Origin: Ahrensia sp.
GTDB lineage: Bacteria > Pseudomonadota > Alphaproteobacteria > Rhizobiales > Rhizobiaceae
Assembly: GCA_002706335.1 (NCBI GenBank)
Contig: PAKZ01000001.1
Coordinates: 16,211-80,210, forward strand
Direction of reading: 5' to 3'
DNA length: 64,000 nucleotides
A program made the translations under genes and the position numbers. How positions within the stretch are numbered: the stretch's first letter is position 1; each line of letters opens with the position of its first letter. Shown here piece by piece: positions 19,001 to 26,874 of this stretch. The notes beneath the pieces are model-generated. The model saw only the letters and a list, made by a program, of their open reading frames with translations, made no database searches and was not told the origin of the DNA.

Positions 19001-19816
19001 GGAAACGGGCGCAGCAACGAGGCGCTGATCGGCTCGCTGACCGGGTCCGGAGTGGTCTCGACCGGTGAATTGACGGTCTCGGGCGTGCGCGATGACGGGT
19101 TCGCGGAGCTGATCGGCGAGGCCGACGCGATAGGCTATGGCATGCCAGAAGACCAGATGCGTGAAGTAGCCGCGGCGGCGCTGCTCGGCGGCGAGACCGT
19201 TTTGCCGCCGAAGGATTATCCGATCTCCGTCGCCAAGGGCGAGATAAGGATGACGAATGCGACGGCCAAGAGCGGCGACCTGTCAGTCGATCTCGACGCC
19301 TCGATGGATGTCGTGACCGGGGGGCTTACGGGCCGCGTGCTGCTTTCGATCGATCCGGGCGAGGAGGTCGTCGCCGGCCCGCAACCGGAGATCGCGCTTT
19401 CCTTCAAGCCGGACGGGGAGGGCGGCATCGACTTGGAGCGCGATTTCGGCCCGGTTACAGGCTATCTGACGCAGCGGCTTCTGGAGAAGGAACAGGAACG
19501 GGTGGAGGCTTTGCAGGCGCGGCTGCTGGAGAAGCAGAGGCTGCGCCGCGAGGTTCTGTTGCTGCAATATTACAAGCGTCTGGACGAGGCTCCGCCGCCC
19601 GCGCCGGAGGCCGATCCGCTTCAGGCCGACAGCGAGGACGCGGCGCTGCTACAGCCGCTGCCGCCCGGCGAAACAGTGCCGCGGGCCGATCCGGCGGTTA
19701 TGCGCAGGCAGGCCGCGGAGGAAGTGGCGCGACGTTTATCGACAGGCACGCTCGGCCGGAACACTTCGGCGCGCGGCTCGAACCCGCAGATCATCGAACT
19801 GAATGCCGCGAACTGA
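16085..19816 (+). CDS. AsmA-family large envelope protein
   Basis: A protein of about 1243 residues with an N-terminal membrane anchor, then a long beta-rich region and the AsmA-like C-terminal segment. In Gram-negative bacteria AsmA-like proteins bridge the envelope and help move phospholipid to the outer membrane. The first standard start codon, GTG 16145, falls inside the hydrophobic anchor and would cut off about 20 residues (LARLFVIFGSFIVLALITAL). An in-frame stop at 16055 limits the frame upstream. The only initiator that keeps the anchor and has a ribosome-binding site (GGGGAG at 72-77, seven bases away) is CTG 16085, so I place the start there. The C terminus is a charged coiled coil (ERVEALQARLLEKQR). 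Confidence 0.8.
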   Translation: MARLFVIFGSFIVLALITALVAPYFIDWDAYRADFEKEATRVLGQTVTVSGRAKARLLPFPSVTFEDVRVGDPEKPLVVADRFSMDAELAPFLSGEFLIFDMRVVNPTIELEIDERGMPDWSLPSAGPMSPARVVLENARITNGAITLHDRIDGRDWAMDGINATVSAESLLGPYKIDGNGWMKTTPLAFRVNTGQLSKDGFSLRTVLEMERQGIELSVDGKIAEPEDAAAAPYNGAFTVRPLAGMSDRRYVVSGDFAASPRAVDIAEYRGEFGPVTDPYVVTGSAGISGGETPRYHVEVTGTQVMLPEAGAGAASEAPNGPAMPLADRLETVQSMLAALPFPPIPGSLDVDLPAVVAGDTTIRDIKLVASPDTSEDADPRRQWRVTDFEAQLPGRTTVEANGLLKLPQADGKEPVGFAGSLVVASRQPSGLATWLTGSADESIRRLANAGVAADVSFSPERQTVDNLEVILGPARMRGRLERVSDPARRATLDIALSGENIDFDALEALSAIFVGKDGATRFADHDLDVKLDLAKPDIRGIPLESLVASIRSRDSDMEIDRLSVTGLFGASVSATGNLDRRNDALHGGIDATIVAEDGAGLIEGLSQRFPDITQLTRLRSIAAKSPDAFGDTRLDIVGSMARKDALSGEASLSVSGATGGTELSVTATATGDMRDPERAALMVNAAFDNPQGETLIAQTGLPVFPVESPGSLAAEASVDGSLFDGMKSTLTLTGGDDLVATLDGVLTSDILSTGFTGKAQIEANDIEPWLLTLGYAFPGTGLGTTADISTAVSERGGKFVLSDIDAVLNANRVTGELTVDSPDAVPVVRGDLAFEYLDAGPLYAIISGDPAASVRVADGDAALKTDFGPPILADHDVEVAVTAGEITFPTSGAALTGFKGDFVYRDGAMEMNDITASLGGSPLTGLVSMRNDAGAVLMNTQLTLDDVPISRLVPQASDILSGKAHLALQLNGNGRSNEALIGSLTGSGVVSTGELTVSGVRDDGFAELIGEADAIGYGMPEDQMREVAAAALLGGETVLPPKDYPISVAKGEIRMTNATAKSGDLSVDLDASMDVVTGGLTGRVLLSIDPGEEVVAGPQPEIALSFKPDGEGGIDLERDFGPVTGYLTQRLLEKEQERVEALQARLLEKQRLRREVLLLQYYKRLDEAPPPAPEADPLQADSEDAALLQPLPPGETVPRADPAVMRRQAAEEVARRLSTGTLGRNTSARGSNPQIIELNAAN

Positions 19817-19829
19817 CCGCGCCTCCCGA

Positions 19830-20057
19830 TCAGGCGTCGGGTAAACGGCCTTTCAGCGCCGCGGCAAGGACGTAAAGACGCAGCGCCGAGGAGAGATTGG
19901 AATCGCGCGGTCGGGTCTCGTCGATCTCCGCGATCAGCGAGGCGAGCGAACGGCTATCCTCGTCGGCCGCGCGTTTGAGGAGGACGAAGAATTCGTCTTC
20001 GACGGAAAAGCTGGTGCGATGGCCCGCAATGGTGACAGAACGCTTGCGAACCGGCAT
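19830..20057 (-). CDS. Ribbon-helix-helix domain protein (RHH_4)
   Basis: A 75-residue protein beginning MPVRKRSVTIAGHRTSFSVE and continuing EDEFFVLLKRAADEDSRSLASLI: a basic strand followed by two helices, as in the RHH_4 family found beside sspB in many alphaproteobacteria. It probably binds DNA as a dimer; the target is unknown. It lies 12 bases downstream of sspB on the same strand, so they probably share a transcript. Confidence 0.8.
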   Translation of the reverse strand: MPVRKRSVTIAGHRTSFSVEDEFFVLLKRAADEDSRSLASLIAEIDETRPRDSNLSSALRLYVLAAALKGRLPDA

Positions 20058-20069
20058 CGACCGGTTCGG

Positions 20070-20612
20070 CTACTTGTTCTTGCGGAAGGAATCGAGCGAG
20101 ACGACGTCGGCCCCGCTGGACGGGGTCTTCTCCTCGTCGCCATCCTGGGCGGCCTCGGCCTTCTTCGCCGGCTTCGGGCTCTTGGGCAGCGGCGAGGGTT
20201 CTGCGGGAACGGGCTCGTCAACGGCAACCGGCGTGACCTCAAGCGGCGCGTCGGCGTTTTCGACATCGAATTCGAGCTCGAAGTTCACCGACGGATCGTA
20301 GAAGCCGCGAATCGCCGAATAGGGGATATGCAGTTTTTCCGGCACGTCGGAGAAGGAGAGCCCGACATCAAAGGCGTTCTCGTTGACCTCGAGATCCCAG
20401 AACTGGTGCTGCAGCACGATCGTCATCTGCTCGGGATACTGTTCGCGCATCCGGTTGGACACCTTAACGCCCGGCGCATTCGTGACGAAAGTAATGAAGA
20501 AGTGATGGTTGCCCGGCAGGCCCGTCTTGGCGACTTCCGTCAATACTTTGCGGATCACGCCACGCAGCGCATTCTGCACGAGAATGTCATAGCGGATCAT
20601 GTCTTCGGTCAT
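20070..20612 (-). CDS. sspB: SspB-type adaptor for ClpXP proteolysis of ssrA-tagged proteins
   Basis: 180 residues. The conserved fold runs from MIRYDILVQNALRGVIRKVL through HHFFITFVTNAPGVKVS and MTIVLQHQFWDLEV to the IPYSAIRGFYDPSV strand, as in alphaproteobacterial SspB. It is followed by a Pro/Glu/Ala-rich linker and a short C-terminal tail, where SspB proteins carry their ClpX-docking peptide. SspB tethers ssrA-tagged substrates to ClpXP. The gene encoding the tag RNA lies immediately upstream on the same strand. Confidence 0.9.
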   Translation of the reverse strand: MTEDMIRYDILVQNALRGVIRKVLTEVAKTGLPGNHHFFITFVTNAPGVKVSNRMREQYPEQMTIVLQHQFWDLEVNENAFDVGLSFSDVPEKLHIPYSAIRGFYDPSVNFELEFDVENADAPLEVTPVAVDEPVPAEPSPLPKSPKPAKKAEAAQDGDEEKTPSSGADVVSLDSFRKNK

Positions 20613-20734
20613 CGCTTCGCGTCCGGCCCTCGGGTAAGAACGTTATAGAATAGTGATGTGCTTTTTTCCCGGCGGCAGGTCAAGAGCTTCGGCGCAACAG
20701 GAACGCGGCGAATGCACTTCATGACACGAAAGGG

Positions 20735-21052
20735 AAAGTGGAGGCTTCTGTTGCCAGGTGCCTCCGGACCCCGCCTAAGAGTGCGAACCCTTAGGAGTTC
20801 AAGTGAAGCTGTCGCGCTGCTTACGCGGCGAGACGTGCTTCCGCATAGTTGTCGTTTGCAACTACTAGTTTGACCCGATAACGGTGGTATCATGCCGGAC
20901 AAAAGAACGATCTTTACACCCTCGTCGATCCTGTTTCGCCCCCATCACAAGCGGCCCTTGCCGGCAGTTTGTGGTGGAGGCGCCGGGTACCGCCCCCGGG
21001 TCCGAATGGCTTATTGCATCGCCAGTTTATTGTCATAGCCGGTTACCCGGCA
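20735..21052 (-). ncRNA. ssrA: Two-piece (circularly permuted) tmRNA
   Basis: On the minus strand the order is acceptor piece first, then coding piece. The acceptor piece ends GGCGCCTCCACCA, with its CCA at 20974-20972. After a 28-base intervening segment (20971-20944) the coding piece begins GGGGGCGAAACAGG at 20943. Its first six bases pair with GCCTCC of the acceptor piece, including a G3-U pair, the alanyl-tRNA-synthetase identity element. The tag frame at 20859-20824 encodes ANDNYAEARLAA, followed by TAA at 20823-20821. A GGAGGC/GCCTCC hairpin near 20740-20765 marks the probable 3' end. Boundaries are approximate. The RNA rescues stalled ribosomes and appends a degradation tag recognised by SspB/ClpXP. 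Confidence 0.93.
20821..20859 (-). other. tmRNA tag reading frame (ANDNYAEARLAA, stop)
   Basis: The resume codon is GCA at 20859-20857, then AAC GAC AAC TAT GCG GAA GCA CGT CTC GCC GCG and TAA. The tag ends in Leu-Ala-Ala, the ClpX-recognised terminus, and begins AND like other proteobacterial tags. Confidence 0.93.
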
Positions 21053-21058
21053 GTCATG

Positions 21059-21087
21059 CATATAGCGATTTCCGTGCGCGATTTCAA
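21059..21087 (-). promoter_or_regulatory. Sigma-70 promoter of the tmRNA gene
   Basis: On the minus strand TTGAAA (21087-21082) is separated by exactly 17 bases from TATATG (21064-21059), which predicts a transcript start near 21052, just before the acceptor piece. This is one of the cleanest housekeeping promoters in the window. Confidence 0.75.
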
Positions 21088-21211
21088 AGGGTCTGCTTGA
21101 CTTTAGACAGTCGCGACCAAACATGTTCGCACGGACGCGGACCGAGGCGATCCGGGGGATCACATCCGAATTCGGCGTCTTTTCGGAGCCATAGAGGGAA
21201 GGAACCGGCGG

Positions 21212-21523
21212 ATGAGCGAATATCTGGACGATGTGAAGCGTTACGACGCGGATGCCAGCGCGGAGAAGGTCGACAGAATCGTCAAGCATCTGGGTATCGC
21301 GCTCAGGAGCCGCGACGCATCGCTGGTGTCCTGCTCCGATCCGAGCGAGTTGGACCGCGTGCGCGAGAAATGGTGCAACAAGAAGCTCGGCTCGACAAAC
21401 GACGCCGGCGCCGATGAAATCATCGCCCGGGTCTGCTCGGAAATGAGCGGGGACCGGAACAAGAACCGCGTCACTTTCTACTATCTGGTCGCAAAATACA
21501 TGGGCAAGCTCAGCGATCTCTGA
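21212..21523 (+). CDS. DUF2853 family protein
   Basis: 103 residues matching the DUF2853 pattern throughout: DVKRYDADAS, IVKHLGIALRSRDASLVSCSD, REKWCNKKLG, and the end RNKNRVTFYYLVAKYMGKL. It is a small helical cytosolic protein of unknown function. The gene is single and convergent with the LysR gene. Confidence 0.88.
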   Translation: MSEYLDDVKRYDADASAEKVDRIVKHLGIALRSRDASLVSCSDPSELDRVREKWCNKKLGSTNDAGADEIIARVCSEMSGDRNKNRVTFYYLVAKYMGKLSDL

Positions 21524-21537
21524 TCGCCGGCGAACGC

Positions 21538-22728
21538 TCAGTCGTCGAGTTGTTGGCGCAGGATCGTGAGAAACTCGCCCTGCATTCGGGTCGGGTGCCA
21601 GTTGGCGCGCGTGGTAATTCCCACCTTGCGGGCGGTGAAGTGTAGCGGCACCGGGAGCGCAGTCAGCAATCCCATCTGTTCCTCGTAAAGGATGCGTCGT
21701 CGCGACATGAGCGTCAGGCGGTCGCTTGCCGCGAGCAGGGCGCGGATGACGACCAGGGACGAGGATTCCACCAGGCCGGGCGGCGGGCGCCCATCGAACA
21801 GTTTCTCGAAATGGACGCGTGTCGGCGCGCCGCGCCGGGGTATGACCCAGGGATAGCGCGCCAGTTCCGCAACGCTTATGTCACCGCGGCCGGCAAGCGG
21901 ATGGCCCGCGCGCGCCATGATCGACAGGCTGTCCTCCAGCAGCGGCGTTTCCTGAACGTCGCGTTCGCGTGCCTTTCCGCGCAGGGCGCCGATCATGATA
22001 TCGAGCTCGCCGCGCCGCAGGGCGTGAACGAGGATCTCGTACTCGCCCTCGATGATCTCGACTTCGGCTTCCGGCATGCGCCGGCACAGTTCCGCTATGG
22101 CGTTCGGCAGTATGTCGGTGCGGGCAAGAGGCTGCGCGCCGACCACGACCTTGCCGCGCTCGAAACCGCGCGCCTCCAGCAGGTCCTCGAACGCGGCGTC
22201 TATCTCGCGCAGCGCCAGGCCGGACAGCCGGGCGACATCGGCGCCGAGCGGCGTGGGTTCAACGCCATAGTTCAACCGGTCGAAGAGTTTTGTCCCGATG
22301 ATGTCCTCAAGTTCGCGCGTGGCGCGATGAACGCTCGGCACCGAGATGCCCATATGCCGCGCAGCGGCGGAGAATCCCCGGTTGTTGGCCACCGCCAGCA
22401 CGGCGCGCAGATGCGTCATGGTGACGAGATTTTCCAGCCGGACGGCCTTCTGGCCGCGCCGCGCTCCGTTGATGCGCCGGCGCATCTGGGCGAGGGCGTC
22501 GAACATGCGCCGGATGCGCAGATTGACGATGAGGCCTTCCGCGTTGAGCCGCATGCCCGTTCCGGAGCGATCGAATATCGACACGCCGAATTGCGTCTCT
22601 ACGCGCTTTAACGCCTGACTTATCGCCGGTTGCGAAACGCCTGCCGTAGCAGCGGCGGCATGTGAACTGCCGGAGTCGGCGATAAGGGCTACAGCTTTTA
22701 AATGCCTCAGATTCAGGTCGTGTTTCAA
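21538..22728 (-). CDS. LysR-family regulator with two tandem DNA-binding domains
   Basis: 396 residues, about 90 longer than a normal LysR protein. The extra length is a second complete winged helix: HTH-1 at about residues 5-65 (SHAAAATAGVSQPAISQALKR) and HTH-2 at about 103-163 (SAAARHMGISVPSVHRATRE). An effector-binding domain follows at about 190-395. Both HTHs keep the usual recognition-helix pattern. The gene faces away from the tct operon across a 199-base gap, so it most likely controls that operon, sensing the imported acid or a catabolite. Confidence 0.88.
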   Translation of the reverse strand: MKHDLNLRHLKAVALIADSGSSHAAAATAGVSQPAISQALKRVETQFGVSIFDRSGTGMRLNAEGLIVNLRIRRMFDALAQMRRRINGARRGQKAVRLENLVTMTHLRAVLAVANNRGFSAAARHMGISVPSVHRATRELEDIIGTKLFDRLNYGVEPTPLGADVARLSGLALREIDAAFEDLLEARGFERGKVVVGAQPLARTDILPNAIAELCRRMPEAEVEIIEGEYEILVHALRRGELDIMIGALRGKARERDVQETPLLEDSLSIMARAGHPLAGRGDISVAELARYPWVIPRRGAPTRVHFEKLFDGRPPPGLVESSSLVVIRALLAASDRLTLMSRRRILYEEQMGLLTALPVPLHFTARKVGITTRANWHPTRMQGEFLTILRQQLDD

Positions 22729-22786
22729 TGCAAGTCCCGTTACGCGTCTCTGGCATGGCCGAAACCTGCGCCATTTAGCGAAAACT

Positions 22787-22800
22787 TATCATGCACGATA
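22787..22800. promoter_or_regulatory. Possible operator between the LysR gene and tctB
   Basis: TATC-ATGCAC-GATA, a 14-base dyad with 4-base arms, sits in the divergent region close to the LysR start. Its size fits a LysR-type site, but the arms are short and a chance origin is possible. Confidence 0.35.
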
Positions 22801-22927
22801 GACTATTGATTTCCCGAAACCGCGGCAAGCGCCTAGCGTCGCCGTCAAGCAAGAACGAAGCCCGAAGACGGGCCACGACAGACGGGAGGAGTGCGGCGCC
22901 GGGACCGGCATATGCCGCTTGCGCACA

Positions 22928-23341
22928 ATGACGGATCTCATCAAGTCACGAATTCCGGACCTTGCCGCTTGCGGGGCGCTTGCGGCGTTCGGCCTCGCGG
23001 CGATCTGGATCGGATCGGGCTATCCGATCGGCAGCATCAACCGCATGGGGGCGGGCTTCTTCCCGATCGCGGCGAGCATCATCGTGGTCGTGCTTGCCGT
23101 CGCCGCGGCGGTCGAGACGCTGCTGAGCGAACCCGTCAGCCAGCCTTTCAAGCTTCGGCCCGTCATCTTCATCTCGGTCGGGATATTCGTCTGGGCCCGG
23201 CTGATCGATTCCGTCGGTCTGATCCCCGCGACCTTCGCGCTGATCCTGCTGTCGGGGCTGGCCAAGCCACCGTTCAGACCGGTCTCCCTGATCATCTCGG
23301 CGGCAGTGCTGTGCGCCGCCGGCTACCTGGTCTTCATGTAG
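22928..23341 (+). CDS. tctB: Tripartite tricarboxylate transporter, small membrane subunit TctB
   Basis: 137 residues with four hydrophobic segments and the GAGFFPIA motif near the first periplasmic loop, as in TctB. TctB pairs with TctA in the inner membrane. The start is weakly supported: ATG 22928 gives the family length, and TTG 22919 is in frame just upstream. It is the first gene of a tctB-tctA-tctC-amidohydrolase operon. Confidence 0.85.
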   Translation: MTDLIKSRIPDLAACGALAAFGLAAIWIGSGYPIGSINRMGAGFFPIAASIIVVVLAVAAAVETLLSEPVSQPFKLRPVIFISVGIFVWARLIDSVGLIPATFALILLSGLAKPPFRPVSLIISAAVLCAAGYLVFM

Positions 23342-23380
23342 GGACTGCAAATGCCTCTGACGCTGCTGGGACGCTGAACG

Positions 23381-24907
23381 ATGGAGACGATCCACAATCT
23401 CGGTCTTGGCTTTGAGGCGGCGCTTTCCGCCGAAAATCTCCTGTTTTGCCTGCTCGGCGTGTCGCTCGGCACATTTGTCGGCGTCCTGCCCGGTATCGGC
23501 GCGCTGGCGACGATCTCCATGTGCCTGCCGCTGACTTTCTATCTCGATCCCGTGCCGGGAATGATCATGCTGGCGGGTATCTTCTACGGCGCGCAGTATG
23601 GAAGTTCGACGGCGTCGATCCTGTTGAACCTGCCGGGCAGCGCGCCCGCGGCGATCACCTGTCTCGACGGCTATCCGATGGCGCAGCAGGGGCGCGCCGG
23701 TGTCGCGCTGTTCCTGACCACGATTGCCTCCTTCGTCGGCGGTTCCTTCTCGATCATGCTGATGATCGGCTTTGCGCCAGTTCTTGCCGATTTCGCGATC
23801 AGCTTCTCTTCGGCCGACTATTTCTCGATCATGGTGCTGGCGCTGGTCGCGGCGTCCACGCTCTCGAACGGATCCTTCATCAAGGGGATCGCGATGGTCG
23901 CGGCGGGGCTGGTGCTGGGGCTCGTCGGCACGGATATCAGCTCCGGCGTTCCGCGCTACACGTTCGGGATCATCGATATCTCGGACGGCATCAGCCTGGT
24001 CGCGGTCGCGATGGGACTGTTCGGCGTGGCCGAGATCCTCAACAATCTGATGCAGGACGAGCATGCCGTTGTGGACGCGCGGTCCATCACCTTCAAGTCG
24101 CTGGTGCCGACGCGTCAGGATATGCGGGAATTCTGGCCGGCGGCGGGGCGCGGTTCCGTCATCGGCGCGATCGTTGGCATGTTGCCGGGGACCGGACCGA
24201 CAATCGCCACCTTCATGTCCTATTCGGCGGAGAAGCGCCTTTCGCGCAATCCGGGCAAGTTCGGCAAGGGCGCCATCGAGGGCATCTCTTCGCCGGAAGC
24301 CGCCAACAACTCGTCCGTGCAGGCCGCCTTTATCCCGACGCTGACGCTCGGCATTCCCGGCGACGCCATCATGGCCGTGATCCTCGGCGGGATGCTGATC
24401 CACGGCATCGCGCCGGGACCCCAACTGATCGCGAACGATCCCGTCCTTTTCTGGGGCGTTATCGCGAGCTTCTGGATCGGCAACGTCTTTCTGCTGATCC
24501 TCAACATTCCGCTGATCGGGATCTGGGTGCGCCTGCTGACGGTACCCTACCACCTGCTTTATCCCGGCATGCTGTTCTTCATCTGCATCGGCGTCTACAG
24601 CGTCAACAATTCCACCTTCGACGTGATGCTGACGCTCATATTCGGGCTGATCGGGTTCGGCATGATGCGCTTCGGCTTTCCGGCGGCGCCGCTCTTGCTG
24701 GGCTTCGTGCTCGGGCCGCTGATCGAGGAAAACTTCCGCCGCGCCCTCGTCCTGTCGAGGGGGAACCTGGACGTCTTCGTGAGCCGACCGGTCTCGGCGA
24801 CGTTTCTCGGGCTGACGCTGCTGGTCCTGCTCGCATCGATTCCGCAGGTGCGCGGCCTGTTCGGCCTGATTGCGAAGGGCCGCAAGGGGCAGGCCGTCAA
24901 CGAGTGA
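23381..24907 (+). CDS. tctA: Tripartite tricarboxylate transporter, large permease TctA
   Basis: 508 residues with about eleven membrane segments and the family signatures VLPGIGALATISMCLPLTF near the N terminus and GMLPGTGPTIATFMSY in the second half, the two gly/pro-rich hairpins of TctA. It takes up a carboxylate delivered by the periplasmic TctC, driven by an ion gradient. Confidence 0.95.
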   Translation: METIHNLGLGFEAALSAENLLFCLLGVSLGTFVGVLPGIGALATISMCLPLTFYLDPVPGMIMLAGIFYGAQYGSSTASILLNLPGSAPAAITCLDGYPMAQQGRAGVALFLTTIASFVGGSFSIMLMIGFAPVLADFAISFSSADYFSIMVLALVAASTLSNGSFIKGIAMVAAGLVLGLVGTDISSGVPRYTFGIIDISDGISLVAVAMGLFGVAEILNNLMQDEHAVVDARSITFKSLVPTRQDMREFWPAAGRGSVIGAIVGMLPGTGPTIATFMSYSAEKRLSRNPGKFGKGAIEGISSPEAANNSSVQAAFIPTLTLGIPGDAIMAVILGGMLIHGIAPGPQLIANDPVLFWGVIASFWIGNVFLLILNIPLIGIWVRLLTVPYHLLYPGMLFFICIGVYSVNNSTFDVMLTLIFGLIGFGMMRFGFPAAPLLLGFVLGPLIEENFRRALVLSRGNLDVFVSRPVSATFLGLTLLVLLASIPQVRGLFGLIAKGRKGQAVNE

Positions 24908-24948
24908 CGGTCGCCAACAATCAAGAATCCAACAAGGAGGAGATACAA

Positions 24949-25971
24949 ATGAAGAAGATAGTTGCAGGAGAAAACGGCAGTCCGTCGCGCATTCGGCGCA
25001 TGCTGCTCGGTGCGGCCGCGATCGCCGCACTCGTGCCGGCGATGTTCGGCGGCGTGGCGGGGGCGCCAGCGCAGGATTATCCGACCAAGCCGATACGCAT
25101 CATCGTTCCGTTCGGCCCCGGCGGGCTGGCCGACATCACCATGCGTCTCGCGGGCGAGAAGCTTTCCGGCATTCTCGGCCAGCAATTCGTGGTCGAGAAC
25201 CATCCGGGCGCGGGCGGCGTCGCGGCGGCGAACGAGCTTCTGAAGAGCGATCCCGACGGCTACGACCTTATCGTGATGTCGAACGGCACGACGATCGCAA
25301 CGTCGCTGTTCAAGAATCTCGGCTACGACCCGCAGACGCAGTTCACGCCGATTTCCACGCTGGCATGGTTCGATCTCGGCGTGTTCTCCAATCCGGAGGG
25401 CGAATACAAGACGCTGGAAGACTTCATTTCCAAGGCGAAGGCGGAGCCGGGCTATCTGAACGTCGCAACGGTGAACCCCGGCTCGTCGCAGAACCTCGCG
25501 GCCGAATATTTCCGCAAGGTCGCCGGCATCGACGTCAATATCGTCACTTACCGGACATCGCCGGACATCCTGGCGGCGCTGATCCGCGGCGAGGTCGATG
25601 TCGCGATCGAATCGCCGACCGCCTTTTCCGGCGCGCTCGAAAACAACCAGGCCAAGCTTCTGGCGGTGACCGGTTCGCAGCGCAATCCGACCTATCCGGA
25701 CGTGCCGACCGCGCAGGAAGCCGGCGTGGAAGGTTACGAGGTCGTCGGCTGGAACGCGCTCTACACGCTGGCGGGTACGCCCGACGACATCATCAAGAAG
25801 CTCAATGACGCGATGTTCGAGGTGGCGGGCATGCCCGAGATCCAGAAGCGGTTCATGGAACTTGGGACTTCCGCCAGAGCGCTGACCCCGGATGAAATGG
25901 CCGCGCAGTTCGAGAAGGACCGTGCCCGCTGGGCCGAGGTCATCGAATCCGCGGGCATCGAGAAGCGCTAA
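24949..25971 (+). CDS. tctC: Tripartite tricarboxylate transporter substrate-binding protein TctC
   Basis: 340 residues. A long signal peptide (RIRRMLLGAAAIAALVPAMF) ends around APAQ near residue 41, followed by the TctC fold starting YPTKPIRIIVPFGPGG. The start is ATG 24949 behind a near-perfect AAGGAGGAG. Members bind citrate, other carboxylates or aromatic acids such as terephthalate; the ligand here is unknown. The neighbouring lactone-hydrolase-like enzyme suggests a cyclic or aromatic dicarboxylate. Confidence 0.93.
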   Translation: MKKIVAGENGSPSRIRRMLLGAAAIAALVPAMFGGVAGAPAQDYPTKPIRIIVPFGPGGLADITMRLAGEKLSGILGQQFVVENHPGAGGVAAANELLKSDPDGYDLIVMSNGTTIATSLFKNLGYDPQTQFTPISTLAWFDLGVFSNPEGEYKTLEDFISKAKAEPGYLNVATVNPGSSQNLAAEYFRKVAGIDVNIVTYRTSPDILAALIRGEVDVAIESPTAFSGALENNQAKLLAVTGSQRNPTYPDVPTAQEAGVEGYEVVGWNALYTLAGTPDDIIKKLNDAMFEVAGMPEIQKRFMELGTSARALTPDEMAAQFEKDRARWAEVIESAGIEKR

Positions 25972-25992
25972 GCCAGAGGACCGCAGAGTATC

Positions 25993-26811
25993 ATGTCGAC
26001 CAGTTCCGAAGCGGCGAAGGCGCAATCCGGCTTCAAGGTGGATTGCCACGCACATGTCTTTACAACGTCCATGCCGCTTCGGGACAATCCGCGGCACAAG
26101 CCGAACTATAGCTTCACCATAGAGGACTATCTGAAAGTTCTCGACGAGCACGGCGTGGATTTCGCCGTGCTCGCCGCGGCCAGCCCGTGGCTGGACTATA
26201 ACGACTACCTTATCGACAGCATCCGGGGCAAAGCGCGACTGCGCGGCACGGTGATCCTGGAGCCTTCGGTCGAGCGCTATGTTCTCGACCTGATGAAGCG
26301 GGACGGGATCGTCGGCGTGCGGATGCACATGATCGGGCTCGAGAAGATGCCCGACATCACCACCTTCGAATATCGCCGCATGTTCAAGCGCATCGCAGAT
26401 CAGGGCTGGCATGTGCATCTGCATTGCGAGGGGCGGGACCTGCCGGACTTGCTGCCGCACTTCATCGATGCCGGCATGACGCTGGTGATCGACCATCTCG
26501 GCCGGCCGGACCCGGCGGAGGGCATCGACAGCGCCGGCTTCAAGGCGCTGCTCAAGGTTCTGGAGAACGGCCGGACCTGGGTGAAGGCGTCGGGCCATCA
26601 CAGGCTCGGGGCTCCGGCGACCGGCTATCTGCGCGAACTGGTGCGCCATACCGGCGGCGAGAAGATCGTCTGGGGCAGCGATTGCCCGTTTGTCGGCCAG
26701 GAGGATTCGACCTATCAGAGCACGCTCGACTGGTTGACGGAGGCCGTGCCGGACGAGGCGATCAGGCAGCGCATCCTTGGGCCGAACGCCCGGGAGCTCT
26801 ATTTCACCTAA
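25993..26811 (+). CDS. Amidohydrolase similar to 2-pyrone-4,6-dicarboxylate hydrolase (LigI-like)
   Basis: 272 residues forming an amidohydrolase barrel: HxH after strand 1 (DCHAHVF, His19 and His21), VHLHCEG, the IDHLGRPD motif of the LigI/COG3618 branch, and WGSDCPF with the catalytic Asp. It lacks the carboxylated lysine of binuclear amidohydrolases, as LigI does. LigI opens the pyrone lactone of protocatechuate 4,5-cleavage. The gene is 21 bases behind tctC, so transporter and enzyme are co-transcribed. A different lactone substrate is possible. Confidence 0.8.
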   Translation: MSTSSEAAKAQSGFKVDCHAHVFTTSMPLRDNPRHKPNYSFTIEDYLKVLDEHGVDFAVLAAASPWLDYNDYLIDSIRGKARLRGTVILEPSVERYVLDLMKRDGIVGVRMHMIGLEKMPDITTFEYRRMFKRIADQGWHVHLHCEGRDLPDLLPHFIDAGMTLVIDHLGRPDPAEGIDSAGFKALLKVLENGRTWVKASGHHRLGAPATGYLRELVRHTGGEKIVWGSDCPFVGQEDSTYQSTLDWLTEAVPDEAIRQRILGPNARELYFT

Positions 26812-26846
26812 GATACAGTCTGCCTGCTTCTCCTGTGAGCGGCAAA

Positions 26847-26874
26847 ATTCCGGGCGTGACGAGGCGGCCGGAAT
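26847..26874 (+). terminator. Hairpin between the tct operon and thyA
   Basis: ATTCCGG (26847-26853) and CCGGAAT (26868-26874) form a 7-bp stem around 14 bases. No T-run follows, so it is a weak terminator candidate. Confidence 0.3.

Noticed and set aside
20613..20700. A sigma-70 promoter for sspB (TTGACC ... TATTCT).
   Set aside because: The spacing is about 25 bases, far from the usual 17, so it is not credible as a standard promoter.
20658..21417. Several short frames over the tmRNA region, on both strands.
   Set aside because: They read through RNA-gene sequence; the tRNA-like ends and the tag frame explain the segment.
22946..25030. A 694-codon frame on the minus strand.
   Set aside because: Antisense to tctB, tctA and the start of tctC; highly charged sequence without domains.
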